Shown: positions 1 through 14,331 of the stretch, piece after piece
Layout of the letters: each line of letters begins with the position of its first letter
Numbering within the stretch: position 1 is the stretch's first letter
From: Archegozetes longisetosus
Taxonomy: Eukaryota; Arthropoda; Arachnida; Sarcoptiformes; Trhypochthoniidae
Reading direction: 5' to 3'
Assembly: GCA_018873245.2 (NCBI GenBank)
Contig: JAEMBT020000008.1
Span: forward strand, 496,001 to 560,000
DNA: 64,000 nucleotides
Position numbers and translations under genes: made by a program
The notes under the pieces: model-generated
What the model was told of the DNA's origin: nothing
The model's input: the letters and a program-made list of their open reading frames with translations, nothing else
Databases searched by the model: none

Positions 1-3000
1 ATCTTATGTGTTTGATATAGTATTCGATTGATATTTAGATGATATGAAGGGAACTAAAGTGATCGGATAATGAGTTATTGACACGCGAGTTCAGGCTATC
101 ATACAATAACGGACTGACTTATGAAGAACATAACTTTAAGGCTATCATATCGACTGTATATAGCTTGTTCTGAGAGCCGATGCTGTTGTGCAGCTAATAG
201 TATGCACTGTATTGGCATTTCAGGCTTAATTTTCATAACTAAAAGTTTTGGTACAAAGTATATGATGATGAATATTACATTATGATTATTCACATGAATA
301 AATATTATTAAATAAAGTCAATTTTAATAGTTTAACTATAATAATGATACAAAATAAAGATATAAGTTAATGTTCACTCTTGATGGTCTTTTCAAACTCT
401 GTAAAGAGGGAGCCATCAAACTGTTAAATAACTACTAACTTAAAAGTAAGTTTTGCCACTTTATAAAGGTTACAATTTCTTACAACTTTTATCGATTATA
501 CAGCTGTTTCAAAATGATTGAAAACAGAGTAACCTCATCATTATGTGGATATTGATAAATCAATCATTAATCGATTGAGTAACTGATTCGTTTGAATGAG
601 TTAAATAGATGTTGCATTTTCCTAGAGGAGTTTCACACAACTACAATTGATAATTGACTCATCAGATACCAGTTCAAACATTGATAATTAAAAATCAAAA
701 ATAATTTCTTAATAACGATATAATGTGTCGTTAATGTTAATAACTTACAACTTTGAATTAGTGTTGATGCAATGCGACCAATTTGTAACATTTTTATTAC
801 TGCATAAATAATATTAATTTAAAATGCATTTATAATTTAAGATCTCCTGAGTGTCTTTTAATAAATAACTGTTTTTGTAGGCGTTTAAAGACATTTTTAT
901 GTTCCTTTCAATGGTTGTCCATAAAATTGTCTGAGAGCCAGATTTTGAAGCCTAGTGTTGGAAGTTTCATTTAATCGAGGGATTCCTCGTTGGAATAATT
1001 TGATCAACGGAGCTGTAATTTCTTTTGGAAGTGTTATAATTTTACAAAATAGTTAAAAAGTGAGTCATAAACTTTTCAAGAATGAGCTCAAGTTGAGCTA
1101 TGGGACTGAGCGTTCGCTGTAGTCCATGATTCTGAATATTGTTGGTGTTTTAACTTTGAAATGATAGGCCTATCTATGGTCTGCAGCAACAATTGAAAAC
1201 GAATATTTGTCTCTCTGTGTGGTAACCCAATAAAATGATTGCTTTATTGCCAATAATATTCGTCATGAGCGTAGTAATAGTGCTTTCAATCATAGTTAGA
1301 GCATTTGTTTCTACTAATAACTGATGCAGTGCTTATATTTTTACGATCCAAATGTTTCTTAAACATTATTAATAACGTTTAACACAGAGCCAGACAAATA
1401 GTGCACCACTAAATGACAACTTGTGTTTTTCAAGTTTATAAATTATGTTAACTTTTTATTTCAGTTAAATTATTTTAAAAGGTAGAAGAGTTACAGAGAC
1501 AACACCTAAATTATGTTAAGGTTTGTTTTACTGCCAGCGAAAGGGTTCGTTCAGTTTGTTGGGTTTGTTACACAAAATATATAGTGCTGTCTAAGAAAAC
1601 AGCGCATACTGAACGATCTGTGCGAGTGAGCCTATCTTTGAAACAATTTCACAAATTTGTACTTTTCTCAATGTTTAGAAAACAGTCTGAACACGAAATT
1701 GTATGCAAAATATTTCTAGCAGAATGAGTGTTATTCCAGTTCTTAACTCCCCTTTATATAAACTATTCTTAATGTTGAAATAGAGAAAGTTTGTTCAACT
1801 TTATTCACCAGTATTCTCAGATCAATAAGTCTCGAAATATATTATCTCATCTGCTTTATATGTAGACAATTTGAACTCCTTCTTCAATACGAAAACTGCA
1901 TTACACAAAACATTATCTGCTTTGCGCTATAGTCAGTCAATGAGAGAGAAATAGAGAGAGAATTTATTTGTGGAGCCTGCAGTCACGTACTAGAACTTCA
2001 TCGTTCGTTTCCCCGTTTTCATTCGGCTTTAATGCTGTTTCGTATGATGCAAAAGAAAAAGTTTTTGGTAAAGTTAAAACCATAAAATAAATCGATGCAA
2101 ATTAAGAGCCCAATATTGGGTTCTGTTGAAAAAATTGAGAGAAAGAGAGGAAAACAGAGTGAAGAGTGAGTTTGTTAGAGAGGAAAACAGAATAACGCAA
2201 ATACTTTATCAGAATTAAACTACGACTCAAATAGTGCACGCAAATCAAACTCGATTTCTGTTACAAAGTACGTCATACATTCAAACTGTCAGCAAACTTG
2301 CAACTTATCATTACTGCTAAATAACCAATTGCACAAACAGATCCTAGCAATTAAAGTAGAAAAAATCAGTTATAGCTCAAAGTATAAAAAAGTTATATGG
2401 TGTAATAGAAGTAAGGGTTGCAGACAAGCTTTTTTCGTTACTAATGTGGTCACAGGTGGTGCAAAAAGTTTTGTTAAGCCTCTCGTGAAATGCATCCCAA
2501 AATCAAATTTTGAAGTAAAGGATTTGATGAGATAAATAAGTTAACAGTAATACTCTCGCGCTTCATCACCAAAATTTTTATGCGACTTATAAAATGCGTT
2601 TCAATTCCTCGAGTGCATATTGAATATAAATAGCTGTCTATAGCGTGCATACAAAATAAGTTAAATAAGTTATTTTCTCGAAAAAGATACACAAGTCTGA
2701 AAAGAAGATAGAAGCTATCAAAATTAGGTGTCAGATCGAAATGTTAATAATTATGAAAAGATTTTCAGGTGTTATTGTTTGTGGTATTTGACCTCATGGT
2801 TGGTCTCATCCTAAACACTGATGCATTGCTGACTTTTCTGGTCATTAAATGATATTATGAGGAAAACAATGCCCATAGAGATTATGGTAATTTAGAGGTG
2901 GAGCAGACAACATAACTGCTATATGGATGGTTGAATACTTCAAAACTGAATGTATTACTCGTTTGTAGCGAACGCTTTACTCTCTCGCACTGGCGGTACG

Positions 3001-5600
3001 AGTTATTAACAATAAAATGCAACCAACTTATGATTTACGTTCAATACCGAAAATGGGTTCATAGTATATAATGGGACTACTGATGACTACATCATTCATC
3101 AAAATGTATTGTGAATATTACAAAATAAAACAAAAGCTCAACTTATCGAAAAGCTTAGTTCCGGTCGTTATTTCGACGCATAATGTTCTACTGGTATCAA
3201 AATGAAAACTGATTCTATGCCAGTCTTCCGGTAATTCTCGCTTTGGATAGAGAAACAAAATTTAATTAGAAGGAAATGAACAGCAATCGGAAGAAAAGTC
3301 CATCAGTCACTTGAAAGTTTGTATGAAAAAAGTAACAACTAGCAACGTAAATAAAGGGACCCAAACAAGGTTTTTATCCTCTGTGCAAACTCTTTAGGGT
3401 CTTCTCTGTGTTTGTACCTTCTCGTTCAAACCATAAAATTGATTGCATGGATTACTGACTCACTTAATGAATATTATAAGTATAATTAACTCTAGAAGTA
3501 GAAGGGTTCTTTTCGCCCATTCAATACTGTGTTTAAGCCTATCGAAAGTTTCATTTTATCAAAGACCTTAAAATTTATTCATTTTTTCAACGATTTCCAT
3601 GAATAACTAAAGTTATCGCAAAACAGTTGAACCGAAGTATAATTTCTAATTGAAGACATATTGTATTTTGAGTTAAACTGCAGATCGAAATTCTGATACA
3701 ACTTATCTAAAAAATGGTAAACTTAAATCGCATTGAATTGTTTTTTCAAAGCTTACATTATCTCACCCGAAGTTAAACTTTATCTTTAAAATAGTCTTCA
3801 TATTAGATTATCTAATATTACAATACATGAAGCATTTACTTTATCATTAAGTCATTTGTAAAGTTATTCTGCAATTCTCTAAAAGCTATAATCAAATTAA
3901 ATGTAAACTATATTTTGACCACTTATGCAGCGTAATCCTCAATTCTATTCTATGCTATTATGACATGAAATATATTTTATTCTTTCATGGATTCAAGTAA
4001 TTTATGACCGATTATTACACCTTTACAGTAATTAAATGAATTTTATCTTTTTATGCCTATTTTGAATCAGATGAACAATAATAATAATTATTATTATTGA
4101 AAGCATTAAAAAGAACGTTATTATCATTAAAAGTATTTCTGATTATTTGAATTTGCATATAATGTATATATTTTGGGAGAAGACCCAACTACGATAAAAT
4201 TGTACCCAAAAGTCTGATTGACATAAGCATTAATAAAATGCTTATGAAAAGAAAAATAGTATTAATTACGGGCATGCATGCAGTGTATAGTACTTAACAA
4301 AAGAGTGCACTAAATCTTAAAGACTCGTCAGAAATAATACCGAATGATTGATTTTTGATGATCAGTTAACAAATAATGATTAAGAACTTAGATTTAAGAA
4401 GAACCAGTTTTTCAATGTGACTGTCTCAGTATCTGAGTTAGACATCAAGATTTATTGAGTCTAGTAATAAACTATGTTTATTTAAACATTGAAAAATCTA
4501 AGCTAATTGTTGCAAACAATCATTATAATAAGCGTACACTTCTTTTCAACTCCATTTAACTCGTAGTTTATTTAAGTCATAATTCAAGTATAAAATCGAA
4601 AGAAAGAAAAGTCACTCTAATTAACTAAATGTTTTAATGTCCGCTCATTTGTATTCTTTAGGAATTTTCGAATCCTATTCAATGTGTTTGGTTACGCAAA
4701 ACAATACAATTGAATATTTAAAAACGCTAACAGTATTTATTTTGGATACAAAAACTTTGTGCTATACTTCGGTAATGCGAAACTGTGTTTAATAGTTGAA
4801 AATAGGAATAACTACTGTAGGAACTACTGACAAACTTTCAAATTAATGGGTGAGTGCAAATGCTAGTGTTTCGACATGTAAGCAAGTGTTGGCTGCCCTA
4901 AACTATTCATTTTCTGTATTTTCAAGCAAATAAGATCGCTTTAGCGAGTTTGACTAAACATAACATACTGTTAATGATTGAAACATGCCGTCATTCGTTC
5001 TACTCATAACCAACTGTAAACTAATTCTAGTGAGACTGTCAGCTCTGCAAAATAACCGATTACCCTAAATGACCAGTTCTACTGAATCATGTACTGAAAG
5101 GGGCAGTCATTTGAGCTTTTGGTATTCAAGTGTATCAGCTTAACGAATAACACTAATTCAGCTGTAACTCAGTTTAGCAAAAGCGAAAAAACAGACTTTC
5201 AAATTTTGAATGCAAACTAGATTCAAATATATTTAAATAAAGCACTTGATATTCTCAATGAACTAATAAAGAAATTACTCTTCAAATTTAGTTATTAATA
5301 AACTCGACAACAATTAGCTACTCATTTCTTAGTGTTATTCTTGGTTCTTAGACCGTACACAAGTTTATGTCGAGCACAGAACCGAAGCATACAATTTGTT
5401 TGAGTTATCGATAAGAAATAAAAATATAATTGTTTGAGCATATTATTGTATTAGTTGAAGCAACTCTGAGTCGTTGCTGAAGTTTAGTTGCATGACAGAC
5501 AAACTTAGCGTTTGATATTTTCCTTTAATTAGGGCGGCATTGGATGAAGTACTTTAACATTTTCAGAATATATCATCTCATTAATCACAGAAATTTAGGG

Positions 5601-5603
<3 letters not shown>
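1..5603. other. AT-rich non-coding DNA, no gene seen
   Basis: No open frame exceeds 72 codons and none resembles a known protein. The stretch is AT-rich, with small GC-richer patches near 1940-2030, 2950-3010 and 3150-3260. It holds a 19-bp inverted repeat at 3800-3818 (8-bp arms, 3-nt spacer) and POU octamer words at 2095-2102 and 4151-4158. I take it as the distal left flank of the POU gene or plain intergenic DNA. Confidence 0.6.

Positions 5604-5671
<68 letters not shown>
5604..5671. repeat. (AG)n microsatellite
   Basis: About 34 AG dinucleotide units with a single interrupting C at 5664. It is one of the longest uninterrupted arrays in the window. Flanking DNA is unrelated AT-rich sequence. 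Confidence 0.95.
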
Positions 5672-8600
5672 CAGTGAAGCAAAGAGGAGACACTATTTAA
5701 TGATTGTTAGCAAGCAATGAAGTTGACTCTTAGTGTGTGTTAAGGTTGCCAACTGATTTCTCTACGAACTATGTTCCTATCATACATATCAACATCCGGG
5801 CGAAAAGCTTTTTAATAATTTGATTTTACCTCATAGTTCTCAGAGAGTCTTTTTTTCTTCTTCGGTAGAGAAGAAGCAACGACTCGACTCGGGGCGATGT
5901 GACAGGAGGTGTGTATGTGTGCCTCACTAATTGAGAGACTACAGCATGTATAAAGTCAAATTTTTGAGGTAACTTTTACCTTCATGGATGAGATCCCCGG
6001 AAGTTGGTCTTATGTTGGTCGAGACCATTAAAATTAAAGCCCGCATACCTTAGTTTTATAAACCTAATGGCAGGTGAGGCAAAACTAGTTCGGCTGTGAG
6101 TTGCTTCAGAACCCAAAAGTTTGTTTGTTTTACTTAGATTTTTCGGCCCCAAATATTGTATTAGGCAATGAATTATCAAACTGACAAAATTAAGCCAATC
6201 TTATGCAACAACAGCTGCAAAGCTTTTTTCACCAGAAGATTCATTATTTAACAGACGACAAATCTTTCTCATTGAAAAATACTGTGTATTGTGCAATTTA
6301 TACGTTTAGATAATGAGGACAATCATATTATAGTTACGATTAGTTTGCATTTCATTTATTTCAGATATCAATCGTATCATCCCTTCAGTCAATAAAATAG
6401 ATCTATAAAATTGATTTATACTCAATTCAATAAATGTCACTCAAGTCACAAAAAATATTAATCGATCAAAGAAAATAAATTGTTTTCTGTAAATTTTGTA
6501 TTATTCAATTGATTATTTTTTTTAATTAAATCACTGTATGTTTGGCAAACTCGGAAATTAGGACTTTTTAAAAATAATTGAAACGTTCGAACAGTGAAAC
6601 TGAAGATCATTAGAGAATTCCTATTGAGATAAAATACTTGATTAGCCTTAAACTGTTTGACACTCAATACTTCTTTTTTCTCAAATTCTTCCTCTTTAAT
6701 TATAAATGCGAACTTTTAACCTTTTCTGATATCCTGTATTTTTAAAACTAATTAAATCCAATAGTTTTTTGTCAAATTTGTATTTATTTTGAAGAAAAAG
6801 TTTATATTTCATTCAAAGACTAAACTATCATTAATCAAATTCTAAGATTTTTTAAGCTTTTTCTTGTTTTCCTTCGTGAAAATCAACACAAATAAAACTT
6901 ATTTTCTATGCCGCATAAATTTGAATCATCGATGAATATTTAATAATATGTAACACTAAACTATAAATTTAATAGAAAGCTTAGCGCTAATCAGCCCCCT
7001 TTGTAAACGATAAATAGATAAGTTTGATTAGTCAAAGTAATTCTTTTACATTTTCTTTTGAATAAACTTTGGATCGCAAACTTATCCAGTAAATTATTTG
7101 TTTCAAACTATTCGGGAAAGTTCTCAAAATGCTATGAAAAAGTTTACAACAAAATTGTCAATTTAAACATTGAAATGATTGATTTATTGAAATTTAAATT
7201 TATTGAAACTACGAGCGAATCAAACTAAAAAATATGAATCAAAATGTTATGAAAAATTGAAGGAAAGTTTATAAACAGGATATTGCTATAAATAGGAAAA
7301 AAGCATAAATTATTTCTGTTATGAAAGAAAATTTTTGGCTCAATGCAGTGTATAATGAATAAGTTGACGCAAAATTGTTGAGCTATTGTTTCATATTTTT
7401 TGTCAATATTTGATACCTACTAACGACACGTGCAATTTATATAAAATTTTTTTATATTAGAAAACAAAAAGTAGAACTGTAAATAAAGACAAAACAGGTT
7501 GTTCTGTCACGTATAAAACCGGAGGTTGAAGTCAGTGCTAGTGCTATACCTGAAACTTTAGGGACAGCCAAAGTTTTTTTGCATACAGATTATGTAATAT
7601 ATGAGCAAATCGATTGAAAGTCACTTATTGCAAAGTCATACTAAAAATGGGGACTCAAAACGGAAAGGGGGGAACTTCTACCAAAATAATATTGCCATAA
7701 ACAATAAGCTCAGCTCAACTTTTCACTGGTAATAGTTTTACAGGTTTAACATTTTATCGGCTGTGCTACCAAAAAATGAGCTAAAATCCAAGCGTGAGTT
7801 ATAAATAATAGCAATTATTTTACTTTCCAAACAATCTATATCTACAGCTGGGAAAGAGTTTTATAAATTGATTGAACCGAGCTTTTTCGTGATGAAAGAG
7901 TTGGCTCCCACTAAATGGTTAATTATCGAATGCTGTAATCGTATCCTATTATTCTTATTATTTATTACCGAGAATTATTTACTAACAAAAAGTATTGTAT
8001 TCACAAGCTTTCATTATTCAAACACTCAAAGAGTATATCATTTGTTTGCATTGAGTTGTTTTGAACTTTTTTCAACTGCTTTTCATTAATTTAAAGGAAC
8101 GAGAATCAAGATTACAGAAACACACATCAAGATTTATACTACTTTTGGCTCAATGCATACATTTGTGAAAATTTATGGAAAAAACGAACGCTTTTCGATA
8201 ACGATCTGCATATCTAAGACATCAAAATCAAAAGTAGGAAAGAGAAAGCTTTAGAGAGAGTGTGTAAGAAATACTAGACACTAAATAAAATGCAGTTTAT
8301 TTTTTAACTAAACTCTAGTTTTGTATAAGTGTAGCGCTTATATAGAGTACTAGTACTTCCTCGTCAAACTAATCAGACTTGCAAATGAACGCAACAAAAA
8401 AATGCTTATTACAAATTAAAATTATCTTTTAAATTAGGTTAAGGTCAATCACAATTAAATTGAAATTAACATAAATTGACAAAACTGTAGTCGATACTGT
8501 TTAATTTGATAGAGGTGTAGCGTCTACTTCAATATTCGCTGTGCATAAGGTTATTCAATATGCATGTATAGCATAGCAGTGGGCATTCACATAAAAAACA

Positions 8601-9098
8601 CTGATCTCAACACAGATCAGAACAACTTCCGAATAACAATTAGAAGAATCTGTAATTAAGTGCGGGATCGTTATTAAATCTAATCGCTTCACAAAACAGA
8701 CTCGAAAGTGTGTTTTAGTGGTCATATTATTTTCGAATGTATTGCGTGTTTAGTTGTTGTGCCGTAACCACTATATGAAAACGACACGCGATCCATTCAA
8801 GAGTTATTAATATTTTACAAACCAATATTTCTCGGTTTATCACAACTAGTTGTTTTAAGATTCAATATTAGAAATTGTACTTTTGTTGTCTATTTTTAAC
8901 CGACTCGAACCACAACATTACGTGAATCACATTTTCAATTAAATTAAGTACTTTATTAAAAACCTTGTTTCAAAACTTTCTTCTAATAAAACCAAGTTTT
9001 GCAGTGATAAAAATTAGTTTTTAAAAGCTTTTTAAAACTTCCCAGATTTTCATTCATTTAGATTGAAATCCCCTTCAATTATAGTCATGATGCTATCG

Positions 9099-9123
9099 TC
9101 TCTCTCTCTCTCTCTCTCTCTCT
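9099..9123. repeat. (TC)n microsatellite
   Basis: Twelve perfect TC units, i.e. (GA)n on the minus strand. Confidence 0.9.
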
Positions 9124-12100
9124 GCACAAAAATAATAAATTATTAAAAGCGATTGTAAGGAATCACCGCTGGAGGCAAACAATAAAATCAAAAAAGCAAG
9201 AAAACATGAATTATAACTATCTCTTTCTTTCATTTTTACCTAAAAACTGGTTATTTTTTGGGCGTCACTTTTTCATTATATGTTCTCATGCATTTGGCTC
9301 ATAGAGCACATAATCTTTTTGATTTGCATAAATCTCAAGCTAAAGATTGGTCTAAATTATGTTTTGGGGATATTAGTATCGGAACACTTGATGAGAACCA
9401 ATTCTTTCCATAGAAATATTCCTTATTTTAAGAGCTTTGGTTACTTTTTCCAGTCACTATTCAATGTAGATTATAAGCAAAGAGTTACGTCATACAACAG
9501 ATACTTAAATCTAGTGACAAAATCAATTATGAGAAGCAATGCTTCAATTGTATAGATTATGAAATCAAGTTGTAACACTGGAACCAATTACGTGATCACA
9601 ATAGCATTTAATAGCAGAAAGAAAAGTTGATTCTAATTCACAAAATGACAATTTGACAAAAATTGAACTCAATAATAGAATGAAAAGGTGAGGTCTTCAT
9701 TAAGACTTTTAACTAACTCACAATGTTTGCTAATGATTTTTTTTATGAGCCAAAAATATCTGAAGCATAGCTCTGTAATTTCCTATCTTAATGAATGCAA
9801 AACAAAAGGTATCGAGTAATAGATATAGATTGAAATTTGCAAAATTATCTCCAGTGTTGATGAAGTCATTACATCCTGACTTAATATACAATTTGACTGC
9901 ATTTCAATCATTCTCTAAATCCATAAAATATTGAGTCTTCTTTTATTTCAAACAAATATAGAAAAGATAGAAATTTTTGGACGTTTAATCATGAAAAATG
10001 TTAAGTACAAAGTTAAGCACATCAACAATTCTTTTTCGAAATAAAACAAAACTGGGAATTAGCTCACTTTGACTGAGTAATAAAGATTAGATAAGACTTT
10101 CAGAATTTAATTTTACAAACTAATCAGTATTTGAACGCTTGTCTGCAAAAAAGTTATATATTCTTCGAAAAAGCTGAGAAGTACTTAGCTTTGAGTTTAT
10201 TCATTCATTTAAAGTTATAAATTATTTTTATGTTTGACGAAAGTTTGATAAGATCATAGTTTACAATGAATGGCTCCTAAGTAATTAGTAAATATAATTG
10301 GGCTAAAAAAATAAATATCTTACAAATGCAACTCAATATCTATTTAATGTTTAATGTGGCATCATTAAAAAACAATCTTACCACTTTAAATTCATTATAT
10401 TTGAATGTTGTTTCATAATGAGGAATGAGTGAAAATATTTCATTAAAATATTATCAATCTATACATCAAATCAAAATATATAATAATCATATTAAGACAC
10501 AACCTTGAATATGTTAAGTTAAAAACAAGCGTAGAGACTTTGATTAAAACTTCGTTTTCATTGAAAATAGACTAATTTAATATTCAGAACACATTTAAGT
10601 ATTAGAATTGCTTAAGAATCTGCATATCAAGTATTGGATACTTATCAAACGTGTGTCAATCTTTCAAAAATGTTAATTGAGCAAAACTCGCATAATATGC
10701 ATTGAAAGGAGCAAGTTATCGCATTTAATTGATTAGCTTTATAAGTTTGCAATCATTTATTGATATGAATTAACTTTGGGGAATATGATTTTGTGATGCG
10801 CCAAACACAGCACTTCAACTGTTTATGTTATGCTTTATATCATACAATCTTCAACAATAACTCAAACAATAAAATGAATTTATAATTTTCATAAGTTAAA
10901 TTAATCCTCCCTTTAAAGTATCAAAGCGATCTTTCAGATTAAAACAAAATCTGGGTTTTATCGTAAATACTGGTATAAAAACGTTTTATCTTTTTAGCGC
11001 AATTTCAGCACAAAACTCGAGATAATGCTTGTATCAAAAATTTGGTTTCCATTAAGCGAAGACACTCTGGAATTCGTTTCAATTGAAATTCGTGTCTCGA
11101 CTCTTTCAATGGAATCATATTTTTTAAAAGCCACTTTTCAGTCATCTTATATCAAATAAATTTCATTGATTTAGTAAATAAGAAAAAGATTAAATTTATA
11201 TTTTTAGTTTTGAATTGTTAATTAGGATTCATTTCTATGAATGAAATTTGATGATAACATTTTCTATGAAGGAATTACGCCATAAGATATAGAGTAGAAG
11301 ATTTGAGCAAAAAAAATCAGAGCATATCCATTATCGAATAAGATACTTATTGCGTAAAGAACATTGATTGCTTTTACTAATTTGTGGACCACTAGAGTTT
11401 GGACATAATTGAATATAAAAGAAGTTTATAGCAATAGATATGAATCCCAGAGGTGTCTTTAATAGTTAACAGATACATAATTGTATTTTTTGGTCTGTAC
11501 AGTATGCAACGATTTGGTTGATTTGCTATATTGAGCCTAAAATTGCGTGCATTTGTTGTGGTCCTAAAGCATATGTGAAGCAGTGATACGATATATGTTA
11601 GATTTAACCACTATTTTGGGATTCTCTCTGTAAAAGTTGGAATTGAATGTGGTCTGAATGCTTAATATAATAGCCTTTGCTTAGGCTTACAAGCTGTACT
11701 GGCTCTATGTGTGCATTATATACGGTTTACAACAACCAATACTACAACCAAATTATCTTTGATAACATACAAAACTTTAATTCTTATACAACAACAATTT
11801 GGTGTCTTTTGATCGTTTTTCATTCTCGTTAACTGATAGCTTAATGATTAGGACTGCACAATTAGTAAAAGGTTGTAATTCTGAATTTCTGATCACGTCT
11901 TCTTTGACCCAATAATAGTGAGCTTTACTTACAGCTAATTATAATAATGAATGGGTTAACAATTGAGCCCATCGTCTCAGACATATTTCAATTTATTTAG
12001 CTTACAATACTTTATCATTTCTTTCCGATACTAATTTGTCTCTTAACTTCTTATAGTATTTACAAGTTTGTGGTTAACCAACGCTAGCTATTGGCAAACT

Positions 12101-14307
12101 GTGCAAACCTAAGCCTAAACCTTATTATAATTTTTAATGCGCTGAACTTCCCCTCGAATGCAAATTTAGGGGTAACTACAAGAGAATCTCTAATTAGATA
12201 TCTTAACTTATATCGATTACATCAGTGTATGTACACTGAATTTTTATTATAAGTTGCATTTCCTAAATTGTTTATTAAGTGATGTGCAATGAAATCGTGA
12301 AATACATATAATAGATATTTATATATGAATTACAAAATTATACGTAAATCATTTTTTGGGCAGAAATTGAATATATTGTTAAGGGTTTAAAGTTTAAACC
12401 ATTAATACTCGATGCATAAACTTGTTCTCTACTGATTTTTTTGAACAACACCAATGTAGATAATGACTGAACCTAAGCAGAAATAGACCTTATTCTGTGT
12501 GTACTTGTAGTTCACTTTGGGTTTTATGATTCAAAGTTGTTCAAAGATTCAGTGCTCTTTTGGTCGCTCATTACTGTTATGATCGTAAATCTGAGTGACT
12601 TCAGAGTCAACGACTCTAAACACTTACCCAAACAAATTAAAAATTTGCTAATATTGAACTAATCTTCAGACTTACTACTTCACAGTAATCTTTATGTTAG
12701 AAAAATAATTAATGACTGTTGGATTTGCGCAATCCGTATGTTTGCCGAAATAATTGACAGCATTCTTGCTGTTTCTCGAGTCAACTCTACAAATATGAAA
12801 ACATTTACACTCATATTTTGTGAAATATTCTTTATTAATTCTGAAAGTATAAAAACTTAGATTTTGAGCTCTCAGTTTGAAATATTTATGAGATTTGGTT
12901 TTGTAGCTTTATTCTTCTGATTAGATTCAACATTTAATGTGAATGTGTCTAATCTGTCTAAGATTTTAGAAACCAGTTCATCATTAAAGGATTAAACAAT
13001 TTTGCAATGTTTTTAATAATATTTGAACTGCTATTAATTGATCGTTTGTACCTGTTTTGATTCATACTCGTTCTGTGTTTACTCCTCAAATTAAAAGTAC
13101 TGCTCATTGAAACAGAGTTATTTAATGTATGTACAACTCTTTAGAAGTTAATCAAATATAAGTTTCATAACAACGTATTCTTCTTCTTTGTTTCGAATGA
13201 TAGATTGACAGAACTTTATACTGTACTCATACACAGCTAATTCAAAGATTGTAGTATTTGAATGCGCCGTATTTATAAACGCTTTAATTATGCTTTCAAT
13301 CACAGCATTACGAGTTAATAGCAATTGGCATGAAGAAGTTGAAAGAAAATATTTATAAGAGAAAGTTTCTCTTTCTTTAGACTATAAGCAATGACCACAC
13401 CGTGACGGGGCGGGTATGAGAAAGCCTTTAATCATAAACTCAAATCGCAAACTACACTGTTTTATACACATCCGTCTTTTAAAATACCCTTAATTTTTAG
13501 CACTGTTTCCAAATATCGACGAGCCTCTAAAGGTTGCGTCGGATTGCCTTTGATTGCGATAGACAATAATAATATAATAAGAGGGGTAACTTACTTATCA
13601 AAAGGGGAACCAAAGCATTTACAACTTTTCATGTGCTCAGGGGACAGAAATGAACAACTAGTTCATTCTTTGGTGAAGCATTTATTACAGTTACCGTCAG
13701 ATCCAGTCCCCGAATTTGATTAATGTAAGAAATAAGATTTTCTTTGCTATTAATCTAAACTGATTTTTCTTGAACTTTTTTTATTCTAGCTTAACATGTT
13801 CGAGGACTCCCTTAAACTTTCAGCAAAATTGAATATACAATAATTTTTGTGATTAAATTTTTTCTCACAAATTGAAATTTTGAAAAATCATTCTTCAAAA
13901 CTAAGTGTAACTGATTACACAAATGATTTTTATTAGCCAACACTACGTTACATCAAAGTCATTAAAATATTACAAATTTTTTGGAAGTTTCGTAAATTTT
14001 TGTTTATTTTGCTGAAAGGTCCGAACACGAGAGATTCAAAATTGAAGATTGAATAGCTGTAGAATTACTTATACAATTTGTGTAGCGAAACAAATTTGAG
14101 CTGGTATCTATTGCAATGATTTCTGAAGACTCAATTGTTTAACTGAAAATAATAGGTATAATTTTTATGGATGATTGAGGAAATTATCAGCCACTTTGTC
14201 GTTATTATATTTGTTTGCGAAAATAAGAACTTGACTGCATTACGATAGTTCTTAATCATTGGTAGTTCTTTTCATATTTAGGGGAAGCATATCATGATAT
14301 TATTTCT

Positions 14308-14331
14308 TCTTCTCTCTCTCTCTCGCTCTCT
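14308..14331. repeat. (CT)n microsatellite, interrupted
   Basis: A short CT tract with one G interruption. It produces the hydrophobic LSLS-type start of the open frame at 14294-14605, which is why that frame looks like a signal peptide. Confidence 0.8.

Noticed and set aside
7501-7560. TATAAAA followed by an initiator-like TCAGT
   Set aside because: The spacing (about 22 bases) is too short for a normal TATA-initiator pair and no gene follows.
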